From Phocaeicola plebeius (GTDB lineage: Bacteria > Bacteroidota > Bacteroidia > Bacteroidales > Bacteroidaceae): DNA of 39,179 nucleotides. Both the position numbers and the translations under genes were made by a program. Below are positions 8,340-15,731 of the stretch, one piece after another. The notes beneath the pieces were generated by a model. That model ran no database searches. It saw nothing but the letters and a program-made list of their open reading frames with translations, and was not told the DNA's origin. Location: contig SFDG01000035.1 in assembly GCA_004558305.1 (NCBI GenBank), positions 1 to 39,179 of the forward strand, written 5' to 3'. Within the stretch, counting starts at the first letter, position 1. The number at the start of each line of letters is the position of its first letter.

Positions 8340-9284
8340 ATGTTGAAACTGATGATTGTTGTCCCCTGCTACAATGAGCAGCAGGTGCTGCGGGAAACGA
8401 CGGCGCGTCTGACGGCGATGCTGGATCGGCTGATAGCGGCGAAGAAGGTGGATGTGGCACGCATCCTGTATGTGGATGACGGCAGTCGCGACCATACATG
8501 GGATTTGATAACGGAGTTGTCCAATACGTTTGCCGCTGTGGAAGGCTTGAAGCTGGCCCATAATGTGGGACACCAGCAAGCGTTGTGGGCCGGACTGGAA
8601 TATGCCGCTACACATGCGGACGCCATCGTTTCAATCGATGCTGACCTACAGGACGATGTGGAGGCCATCCCGCAAATGATGGAGTACTACCATCAAGGAA
8701 TCGATGTGGTGTTCGGGGTGCGCCGCGAACGGAAGACCGACACGTTCTTCAAGAAGCATACGGCACAGGCTTTCTACCGGCTGATGCAGGCCATGGGAGG
8801 CCAGGTGGTCTACAACCATGCCGACTTCCGGCTGATGAGCCGCCGGGCTCTCCAGGCTTTGATGACCTTCCCCGAACGGAACCTGTTCCTGCGCGGGATG
8901 GTGGCTTCGCTGGGCTTCCCCACGGCCATCGTGCTCTACGACCGCCACGAACGGTTTGCCGGCGAATCGAAATACCCGCTGCGGAAGATGCTGAGCTTTG
9001 CTCTCGATGGCATTACCTCCTTCTCCGTCCGCCCGCTGCAGTGCATCACCTACTTGGGACTGCTGTTCATCGTGATTGCCTTGGCGGCCATTGTCTATGG
9101 CCTGCTGTCGTATGCCGAAGGGAAGGCCATCCCCGGATGGACCTCGCTGCTGGTTTCGGTATGGTTCATCGGCGGTGCCATCCTGCTGGCCTGCGGCATC
9201 ATCGGCGAATACGTGGGCAAGATCTACAAGGAGGTGAAACGCCGTCCGCGGTATTTCATCGAACAGACCACGAAGCTGAAGTGA
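8340..9284 (+). CDS. GT2 polyprenyl-phosphate glycosyltransferase (GtrB/DPM1-like)
   Basis: This 314-residue protein has a GT-A domain starting MLKLMIVVPCYNE, the nucleotide-binding VDDGSRD, the metal-binding D100-A-D102 in DADLQDD and a later RHERFAGESKYPL block. Two C-terminal membrane segments (~residues 235-300) end in GEYVGKIYKEVKRRP. This is the layout of GtrB, ArnC and bacterial dolichyl-phosphate mannose synthase-like enzymes, which load a nucleotide sugar onto undecaprenyl phosphate on the cytoplasmic face. It lies 32 bases after the GtrA-like gene and completes a synthase, flippase and periplasmic transferase set. The sugar cannot be read from the sequence. Confidence 0.85.
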   Translation: MLKLMIVVPCYNEQQVLRETTARLTAMLDRLIAAKKVDVARILYVDDGSRDHTWDLITELSNTFAAVEGLKLAHNVGHQQALWAGLEYAATHADAIVSIDADLQDDVEAIPQMMEYYHQGIDVVFGVRRERKTDTFFKKHTAQAFYRLMQAMGGQVVYNHADFRLMSRRALQALMTFPERNLFLRGMVASLGFPTAIVLYDRHERFAGESKYPLRKMLSFALDGITSFSVRPLQCITYLGLLFIVIALAAIVYGLLSYAEGKAIPGWTSLLVSVWFIGGAILLACGIIGEYVGKIYKEVKRRPRYFIEQTTKLK

Positions 9285-9325
9285 TTCTTATATATATATG
9301 TATTCTTTATTAAAACAACTGAACG

Positions 9326-11173
9326 ATGAAAAAAAGATTCTTGATGGTCTGCCTGCTCGCTCTCGGGATAGGCAGCCTGTTGGCACAGCGGGTGAAAAGA
9401 ACCCCGGATTGGGCACCCGCACTGGCCGACCTGTATCGGCAGGTCGACTCCTTGGCCGTTCCTCTGGTCCGTACTCGTCCCCTGATCGGCATCTCCTGCG
9501 GGGCGGACGAACACCGCTCCACGCTCAACCAGGTGTATGCCGCATCGGTCATCCGTGCCGGAGGCATCCCCTATCTCCTTCCGGTGACCCAGGATGCCGC
9601 CGTGCTGCGCGACATCGCTTCCCGGTTGGACGGCATGATCTTCACCGGAGGCGAGGACATCTCTCCGGCCTATTACGGCAGTGAGGCCGACCCGAAACTG
9701 GAAACGACGAATCCGGACCGGGATGTGTTCGACCTGACCCTGCTGAAACTGGTCACCGACCGCAACATCCCCGTACTGGGCATCTGCCGCGGTCTGCAGC
9801 TGGTCAATGTGGGAAGGGGAGGAAGCCTCTACCAGGACCTTCCGTCGAACCATCCTTCGGAAGTGAACCATCGCCCCGGCCACAGCAACCCCACGCACAG
9901 TGTCCATGTCGTGCCCGACAGCCGTCTGCATGACCTCCTGGGCAATGACCAGCCCCTGCAGGTGAACAGCATGCACCATCAAGGCATCCGCCAGTTGGGC
10001 TTCGGCCTGAGAGTGACCGGCTGGGCAGCCGACAGCATCCCCGAAGTCATCGAAGCCTATCCCCATCATCCCATCCTGGCCGTCCAGTTCCACCCGGAAG
10101 TGCTGACGGCCCGTGGCGACACCACCTTCGTGAAGTTCTTCCGCTTCTTAGTGTCGCAGGCAGAGACCTTCCGGAAGGCCAAGGACATCCATCGCCGCAT
10201 CTTCTCGGTCGATACGCACACCGACACCCCCTTGGGCTTCCGCCGCGGAGCTGCGTTGGAGAAACGGGGCCGCAGCCTGGTCAGCCTGCAGAAGATGGAC
10301 GAAGGCCAGCTCGATGCCCAGTTCCTCGCTGCCTTCATCGGACAAGGCAAACGGGATGATGCCTCCCTGGAGGAGGCCGTGACCAAGGTGGAGAACATCA
10401 TCCGCAGCATCTACACCGAAGTGAAGAAAAACGATGCCTACTGCGGCATTGCCGTGACAGAGGACGATATGCACCGCCTCAAGGCCGCCGGGAAGAAGAC
10501 CTTCTTCATCGGTATCGAGAACGGCTACGGCATCGGCAAGGACTTGCGGAACATCCGCAAATTCAAGGAAATGGGCGTGAACTACATCACCTTGTGCCAC
10601 TCGTACGACAATGATATCTGCCGTTCGTCCACGCATACCGAAGACGCCACCCAAGGACTGACACCCTTCGGCCGGGAAGTAGTGAAAGAAATGAACCGCC
10701 TGGGCATCATGATCGACCTGTCGCACGCCAGCGAGGGCACCTTCTGGGAAGTGCTCAAGGAGAGCACCCAGCCCGTCATCTGCTCCCACTCGTCGGCACG
10801 TGCCCTCTGCGACCACGACCGCAACCTGACGGACGACCAGCTCCGCGCCCTGGCCCGGAACGGAGGAGTGGTACAGCTCTGTCTGCTGGATGCCTACATC
10901 CATCCCGACCGTACAGCCGCCTCGGTGAGCGATGCCGTGGAGCACCTGGACCACATGATCCGGGTGGCAGGCATTGACCACGTCGGCATCGGCAGCGATT
11001 TTGACGGCGGAGGCGGACTGACCGGCTGCTATGGCGACAACGACCTCATCAACCTGACCGTGAAGCTGCTGGAGAAGGGATATACCGAAGAAGACCTCCG
11101 GAAAGTATGGGGCGGCAACCTGATGCGGGTCATGAATCAGGTGCAACAGTCGGCTCTTGCAAAGTCGGAATGA
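9326..11173 (+). CDS. Secreted fusion: C26 gamma-glutamyl hydrolase + M19 dipeptidase
   Basis: The 615-residue protein has a signal peptide (cleavage near LLA-Q, residue 20). Residues ~50-280 are a class-I glutamine amidotransferase-like peptidase C26/PuuD domain, with catalytic C154 in GICRGLQ and H256-P-E258 in FHPEV. Residues ~290-605 are a membrane dipeptidase (M19) domain. Its metal ligands look intact: H298 and D300 in DTHTDT, a Glu in GIENGYGIG, His in DLSHAS and CSHSSA, and Asp in GIGSDFDG. PuuD-type enzymes hydrolyse gamma-glutamyl bonds and M19 enzymes cleave dipeptides including D-residues, so the fusion may process gamma-glutamyl or muropeptide-derived peptides in the periplasm. 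The domain calls are firm; the substrate is inferred. Confidence 0.88.
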   Translation: MKKRFLMVCLLALGIGSLLAQRVKRTPDWAPALADLYRQVDSLAVPLVRTRPLIGISCGADEHRSTLNQVYAASVIRAGGIPYLLPVTQDAAVLRDIASRLDGMIFTGGEDISPAYYGSEADPKLETTNPDRDVFDLTLLKLVTDRNIPVLGICRGLQLVNVGRGGSLYQDLPSNHPSEVNHRPGHSNPTHSVHVVPDSRLHDLLGNDQPLQVNSMHHQGIRQLGFGLRVTGWAADSIPEVIEAYPHHPILAVQFHPEVLTARGDTTFVKFFRFLVSQAETFRKAKDIHRRIFSVDTHTDTPLGFRRGAALEKRGRSLVSLQKMDEGQLDAQFLAAFIGQGKRDDASLEEAVTKVENIIRSIYTEVKKNDAYCGIAVTEDDMHRLKAAGKKTFFIGIENGYGIGKDLRNIRKFKEMGVNYITLCHSYDNDICRSSTHTEDATQGLTPFGREVVKEMNRLGIMIDLSHASEGTFWEVLKESTQPVICSHSSARALCDHDRNLTDDQLRALARNGGVVQLCLLDAYIHPDRTAASVSDAVEHLDHMIRVAGIDHVGIGSDFDGGGGLTGCYGDNDLINLTVKLLEKGYTEEDLRKVWGGNLMRVMNQVQQSALAKSE

Positions 11174-11181
11174 CAGATTTG

Positions 11182-11195
11182 TTATACAAGTATAA
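11182..11195. repeat. 14-bp inverted repeat upstream of pckA
   Basis: TTATAC-AA-GTATAA lies 9 bases after the stop of the hydrolase fusion and about 40 bases upstream of the pckA -33 element. It could be a small operator or a weak hairpin. There is no T tract and no direct evidence of function. Confidence 0.3.
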
Positions 11196-11233
11196 ATAAT
11201 TGTTTCATTACGGATTTTTTTCCCTAATCCTTT

Positions 11234-11262
11234 TTTGAATTTAAAATATTCTTCTAATTTTG
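11234..11262 (+). promoter_or_regulatory. pckA promoter (-33 TTTG, -7 TAATTTTG)
   Basis: TTTG at 11234-11237 and TAATTTTG at 11255-11262 are separated by 17 bases, a good match to the Bacteroides sigma-ABfr consensus. A start near 11269 leaves a leader of about 95 bases that is AT-rich before the ATG and contains a small hairpin (GCACC with GGTGC). No Shine-Dalgarno sequence is present. Confidence 0.75.
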
Positions 11263-11363
11263 TATCGGCTAATGCAAGGCACCTACGGATGGTGCAGACT
11301 GTAAGGCCCAAACAAAAGGATAACAATTAAAAACATTGATAACAACAATAAATCATTTGAGAA

Positions 11364-12968
11364 ATGGCAAATTTAGATCTTACTAAGTACGGTATTCAGA
11401 ATACCGTGGAAATTGTGCACAATCCGTCTTACGAAGTTTTGTTCGCTGAAGAAACAAAGGCCGGTCTGGAAGGCTTCGAAAAGGGCCAGGAAACCGAACT
11501 GGGTGCTGTGAACGTAATGACTGGTATCTACACGGGTCGTTCTCCTAAGGACAAATTCTTGGTAATGGATGAAACCAGCAAGGATACTGTATGGTGGACT
11601 TCCGATGAATATAAGAATGACAACAAGCCCGTTTCTGAAGCTACTTGGAAAGTATTGAAGGAACTGGCTGCCAAGGAACTTTCTAACAAGAAGCTGTATG
11701 TTGTCGATGGTTTCTGCGGTGCCAACCCCGCTACCCGTCTGTGCGTGCGCTTCATCATGGAAGTAGCATGGCAGGCTCACTTCGTGACCAACATGTTCAT
11801 CCGTCCGACAGCTGAAGAACTGGAAGCTTTCGAACCCGACTTCATCGTCTACAACGCTTCCAAGGCAAAAGTAGAGAACTACAAGGAACTGGGTCTGAAC
11901 TCTGAAACAGCCGTTGTCTTCAACCTGACTTCCAAGGAACAGGTCATCCTGAACACTTGGTACGGCGGTGAAATGAAGAAGGGTATGTTCTCTATGATGA
12001 ACTACTTCAACCCCCTGCGCGGTATCGCTTCCATGCACTGCTCTGCCAACACCAACATGGACGAAACTGAATCTGCTATCTTCTTCGGTCTGTCCGGTAC
12101 AGGTAAGACCACCTTGTCTACTGACCCGAAGCGCAAGCTGATCGGCGACGACGAACACGGATGGGACAACGAAGGCGTATTCAACTACGAAGGCGGTTGC
12201 TACGCAAAGGTTATCAACCTGGACAAGGAATCCGAACCCGATATCTACGGTGCCATCAAGCGCGACGCTCTGCTGGAAAACGTAACAGTAGCTGCCGACG
12301 GCAAGATTGACTTCGCAGACAAGAGCGTTACTGAAAACACTCGTGTATCTTATCCTATCCACTTCATCCAGAACATCGTGAAGCCGGTTTCCAAGGGTCC
12401 GCACGCTAAGCAGGTCATCTTCCTGTCAGCCGATGCCTTCGGCGTATTGCCCCCGGTATCTATCCTGAACGAGAACCAGGCTCAGTACTACTTCCTGTCG
12501 GGCTTCACTGCCAAGTTGGCCGGTACAGAACGTGGTATCACAGAACCGACTCCGACCTTCTCTGCTTGCTTCGGTCAGGCCTTCCTGGAACTGCACCCGA
12601 CGAAGTATGCGGAAGAACTGGTGAAGAAGATGCAGATGACTGGTGCAAAGGCTTACTTGGTGAACACTGGTTGGAACGGTACCGGCAAGCGTATCTCGAT
12701 CCGCGACACTCGTGGTATCATCGACGCTATCCTGGACGGTTCTATCGAAAAGGCTCCGACCAAGACGATTCCGTACTTCGATTTCGTAGTTCCTACCGAA
12801 TTGCCGGGTGTAGATCCGAAGATTCTGGATCCGCGCGACACCTACGATTGCGCTTGCAAGTGGGAAGAAAAGGCAAAAGACCTGGCTGGCCGCTTCATCA
12901 AGAACTTCGTGAAGTTCACAGGTAACGAAGCTGGTAAGGCATTGGTTGCTGCCGGTCCGAAGTTGTAA
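11364..12968 (+). CDS. pckA: Phosphoenolpyruvate carboxykinase (ATP)
   Basis: This 534-residue protein has the normal length of ATP-dependent PEP carboxykinase. It has the kinase-1a P-loop GLSGTGKTT (242-250), the metal-binding DDEHGWDNEGVFNYEGGCYAK block, the early GRSPKDKF substrate loop and RISIRDTR near the C-terminus. The enzyme interconverts oxaloacetate and PEP in the cytoplasm. In gut Bacteroides it commonly runs in the CO2-fixing direction, feeding the succinate pathway. Codon use is strongly biased to preferred codons, consistent with high expression. It has its own promoter (11234-11262) and terminator (12992-13028). Confidence 0.97.
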   Translation: MANLDLTKYGIQNTVEIVHNPSYEVLFAEETKAGLEGFEKGQETELGAVNVMTGIYTGRSPKDKFLVMDETSKDTVWWTSDEYKNDNKPVSEATWKVLKELAAKELSNKKLYVVDGFCGANPATRLCVRFIMEVAWQAHFVTNMFIRPTAEELEAFEPDFIVYNASKAKVENYKELGLNSETAVVFNLTSKEQVILNTWYGGEMKKGMFSMMNYFNPLRGIASMHCSANTNMDETESAIFFGLSGTGKTTLSTDPKRKLIGDDEHGWDNEGVFNYEGGCYAKVINLDKESEPDIYGAIKRDALLENVTVAADGKIDFADKSVTENTRVSYPIHFIQNIVKPVSKGPHAKQVIFLSADAFGVLPPVSILNENQAQYYFLSGFTAKLAGTERGITEPTPTFSACFGQAFLELHPTKYAEELVKKMQMTGAKAYLVNTGWNGTGKRISIRDTRGIIDAILDGSIEKAPTKTIPYFDFVVPTELPGVDPKILDPRDTYDCACKWEEKAKDLAGRFIKNFVKFTGNEAGKALVAAGPKL

Positions 12969-12991
12969 TTTCAAACCTGCAATATCTGATG

Positions 12992-13028
12992 AAAATAGCG
13001 GTTCCTTTCGGGGAATCGCTATTTTTTT
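12992..13028 (+). terminator. Rho-independent terminator of pckA
   Basis: AAAATAGCGGTTCC pairs with GGGGAATCGCTATTTT around a short loop, with one unpaired position, and is followed by further T residues. It starts 23 bases after the pckA stop. Confidence 0.85.
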
Positions 13029-13232
13029 GGGGCGTTCCTGCCAGGGAACAGGAACGGACCAATGAAGCGAGGAATCTGTAGAAACGAATGAATGTATTCA
13101 GATGCTTCGCTATGTTCTGCATGACAATTTGATAGGTACGCTCAGGCTTTCGAATAGACTCCTCTTGGCCCCGTACAGCGGCGGCTGCAAAAAAAAGTCG
13201 GGAAACAATGTACATGGTGTTAAAATAATCTT

Positions 13233-13240
13233 TATCTTTG
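13233..13240 (+). promoter_or_regulatory. Bacteroidales -7 element for the nagA pair
   Basis: TATCTTTG matches TAnnTTTG exactly and lies 35 bases before the ATG at 13276. It also argues against the upstream ATG at 13102 as start. The -33 region is poor. The 247-base gap 13029-13275 shows nothing else. Confidence 0.6.
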
Positions 13241-13275
13241 GGGAAATTCATCACAATGTTATACCTAAAGATATT

Positions 13276-14439
13276 ATGCTAACCCAAATTTACAATGCCC
13301 GCATCCTCACCCCGCAAGGCTGGCTGAAGGGCGGCTCCGTACTCATCAGAGACCATAAGATTTTGGAAGTAAGCAACTGCGACCTTCCTATAGTTGGAGC
13401 AACATTGATCGATGCCAAAGGCATGTACATCGTACCGGGCGGTGTAGAGATACACTGTCACGGAGGCGGTGGACGTGACTTCATGGAGGGTTCGGAAGAT
13501 GCCTTCCGCGCTGCTGTCAAGGCACACATGCAGCACGGTACGACCAGTATCTTCCCCACGCTGTCGTCCTCGACCATGCCCATGATTTATGCTGCTGCCG
13601 AAACGACCGAGAAGCTGATGGCCGAACCGAACAGTCCTGTGCTAGGACTGCACCTCGAAGGTCACTACTTCAACATGAAGATGGCCGGCGGTCAGATGCC
13701 TGAAAACATCAAGAACCCCGACCCGAACGAATACATTCCCCTGCTGGAGAATACCCACTGCATCAAGCGTTGGGATGCCGCACCGGAACTGCCGGGTGCC
13801 ATGCAGTTCGCCAAGTACATCACTTCGAAGGGAGTAGTGGCTTCTGCCGGACATACCCAGGCTGAGTTTGAAGACATCAGCACGGGATTCCAGGCCGGAT
13901 TTACGCACGCCACCCACTTCTACAATGCCATGCCGGGCTTCCACAAGCGCAGCGGCTACAAGTACGAAGGGACGGTGGAGAGCATTTACCTGATTGACGA
14001 CATGACCGTGGAAGTGGTTGCCGACGGCATTCACGTACCGCCCACCATCCTCCGCCTGGTCTACCGTGCCAAGGGCGTGGAACGGACGGCCCTCATCACC
14101 GATGCCCTGGCCTGTGCGGCCAGCGACAGCCAGGAAGCCTTCGACCCGCGCGTCATCATCGAAGACGGCGTGTGCAAGCTGGCCGACCGTTCGGCACTGG
14201 CAGGTTCGATTGCCACGATGGACCGCCTGATCCGCACCATCGTGCAGAAGGCCGAAATCCCCTTGCAGGATGCCTGCCGCATGTGCTCGGAAACGCCTGC
14301 CCGCATCATGGGAGTGCTCGACCGCAAGGGAACCCTGGAAAAGGGAAAGGACGCCGACATCATCGCCCTCGACGACGACCTGAATGTACGGGCCGTATGG
14401 GCTATGGGTGAACTGGTGGAAGGAACAAACAAGCTATAA
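13276..14439 (+). CDS. nagA: N-acetylglucosamine-6-phosphate deacetylase (copy 1)
   Basis: This 387-residue amidohydrolase has the NagA motif set: H60-C-H62-G, E128 in LHLEGH, H193 in SAGHT, H214 in THFYNAM and the catalytic base D276 in ITDA. NagA removes acetate from GlcNAc-6-P in the cytoplasm, giving glucosamine-6-P for glycolysis or cell-wall recycling. I use the ATG at 13276 because it aligns residue for residue with the downstream copy and follows a -7 element. The ATG at 13102 would add 58 residues of unrelated sequence. A Pro that is near-invariant after the metal-binding Glu-Gly is His here (H130). The next gene, 21 bases on, is a paralogue. Confidence 0.9.
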   Translation: MLTQIYNARILTPQGWLKGGSVLIRDHKILEVSNCDLPIVGATLIDAKGMYIVPGGVEIHCHGGGGRDFMEGSEDAFRAAVKAHMQHGTTSIFPTLSSSTMPMIYAAAETTEKLMAEPNSPVLGLHLEGHYFNMKMAGGQMPENIKNPDPNEYIPLLENTHCIKRWDAAPELPGAMQFAKYITSKGVVASAGHTQAEFEDISTGFQAGFTHATHFYNAMPGFHKRSGYKYEGTVESIYLIDDMTVEVVADGIHVPPTILRLVYRAKGVERTALITDALACAASDSQEAFDPRVIIEDGVCKLADRSALAGSIATMDRLIRTIVQKAEIPLQDACRMCSETPARIMGVLDRKGTLEKGKDADIIALDDDLNVRAVWAMGELVEGTNKL

Positions 14440-14460
14440 ACCTCAAATCGAAGAATTCTT

Positions 14461-15630
14461 ATGTTGACTCAAATCATAAACGGCCGCATCCTTACCCCGC
14501 AGGGATGGTTGAAGGACGGCTCCGTCCTGATCTGTGACGGAAAAATACTGGAAGTAACCAACAGCGACATGGCCATCATCGGTGCCGATGTCATCGATGC
14601 CAAGGGCATGAACATCGTGCCGGGCTTTGTCAGCATGCACGCCCATGGCGGCGGCGGCCACGACTTCACCGAAGCAACTCCCGAAGCCTTTACCACAGCC
14701 GTACAGACGCACCTGCGCCATGGTTCCACCACCCTCCTGCCCACCTTGTCCTCTTCTACGTTCGAGACGATCGCCAAGGCTGTACAGACCTGCGAAGAAC
14801 TGATGGCTGTCCCCGGTTCCGTCATTGCCGGTCTGCACATCGAAGGCCCGTACCTGAGCCGTAAGATGGGCGGCACCCAATGGGGAGAATTCCTGAAAGA
14901 TCCCGATCCTGCCGAATACATCCCCTTGCTGGAAAGCACCCGCTGCATCCGCCGCTGGGACATCAGTCCCGAACTGCCGGGTGCCCACGAGTTCGCCCGC
15001 TATACCTCGGGCCAGGGCATCCTGACCGCCGTGACGCATACCGAAGCGGAATACGAGGAAGTAAAGGCAGCCTTCGCCGCCGGATTCACACACGCTGCCC
15101 ATTTCTACAACGCCATGCCGGGCTTCCACAAGCGTCGTGAATACAAGTACGAAGGGACGGTGGAAAGTGTCTACCTGACCGACGGCATGACGGTGGAAGT
15201 GATTGCCGACGGTGTCCATCTGCCTGCCACCATCCTGAAGCTGGTGTACAAGCTGAAAGGGGCCGACAATACCTGTCTGGTAACGGATGCCCTGAAGTAT
15301 GCAGGATATACCGGCGAACCCATCAACGATCCGCGCTACATCATCAGCGACGGTGTCTGCAAGCTGGCCGACGGCATTTCCCTGGCCGGTTCCATCGCCA
15401 CTTCCGACGTGCTGGTACAGACCATGTACAACAAGGCAGAGATTCCTTTGGAAGATGCCGTACGCATGGCTTCGGAAACCCCGGCCCGTATTCTGGGACT
15501 GGACGACCGCAAAGGTTCGCTGCAGAAAGGCAAGGACGCGGATATCGTCATTCTCGACAAGAAGGCACGCGTACGCTGCGTCTTCGCCGGAGGCAACATC
15601 GTGGAAGGCACCAACACCATGATTCATTGA
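14461..15630 (+). CDS. nagA: N-acetylglucosamine-6-phosphate deacetylase (copy 2)
   Basis: This 389-residue protein is clearly homologous to its upstream neighbour along its whole length and in the same numbering. It starts MLTQIINGRILTPQGWLKDG, against MLTQIYNARILTPQGWLKGG in copy 1. Motifs are HAHG near residue 60, E128 and P130 in LHIEGPY, a THT motif near residue 193, AHFYNAM near 214 and D276 in VTDA. This copy keeps the canonical Glu-Gly-Pro, whereas copy 1 has Glu-Gly-His. The spacing suggests one transcript, and the long hairpin at 15651-15710 ends it. It could be a true NagA, with copy 1 specialised for another N-acetylated sugar phosphate. Confidence 0.92.
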   Translation: MLTQIINGRILTPQGWLKDGSVLICDGKILEVTNSDMAIIGADVIDAKGMNIVPGFVSMHAHGGGGHDFTEATPEAFTTAVQTHLRHGSTTLLPTLSSSTFETIAKAVQTCEELMAVPGSVIAGLHIEGPYLSRKMGGTQWGEFLKDPDPAEYIPLLESTRCIRRWDISPELPGAHEFARYTSGQGILTAVTHTEAEYEEVKAAFAAGFTHAAHFYNAMPGFHKRREYKYEGTVESVYLTDGMTVEVIADGVHLPATILKLVYKLKGADNTCLVTDALKYAGYTGEPINDPRYIISDGVCKLADGISLAGSIATSDVLVQTMYNKAEIPLEDAVRMASETPARILGLDDRKGSLQKGKDADIVILDKKARVRCVFAGGNIVEGTNTMIH

Positions 15631-15650
15631 TGCACTGACCTGAGATAATA

Positions 15651-15710
15651 CAGCGACCCCCACCACAAAGCGGTCATCCTTGGGATGCTCCTTTATGGTG
15701 GGGGTCGCTG
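15651..15710. terminator. 60-nt extended palindromic hairpin between convergent genes
   Basis: A perfect 15-bp stem (15651-15665 with 15696-15710) encloses a second short stem (CATCC-TTG-GGATG) and a possible AAAG/CTTT pairing, so nearly the whole 60 bases can fold as one arm. It lies 20 bases after the second nagA stop and 21 bases from the end of the convergent minus-strand gene. No T tract follows on either side, so it may be a bidirectional terminator, an mRNA 3'-end stabiliser or a repeat element. Confidence 0.7.
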
Positions 15711-15731
15711 TATGTAGTAGGGATGCTCTGC

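Noticed and set aside
13102..13275. N-terminal extension of the first NagA from an upstream ATG
   Set aside because: The extension is not homologous to NagA, and a -7 element at 13233-13240 lies inside it; the ATG at 13276 aligns with the second copy.
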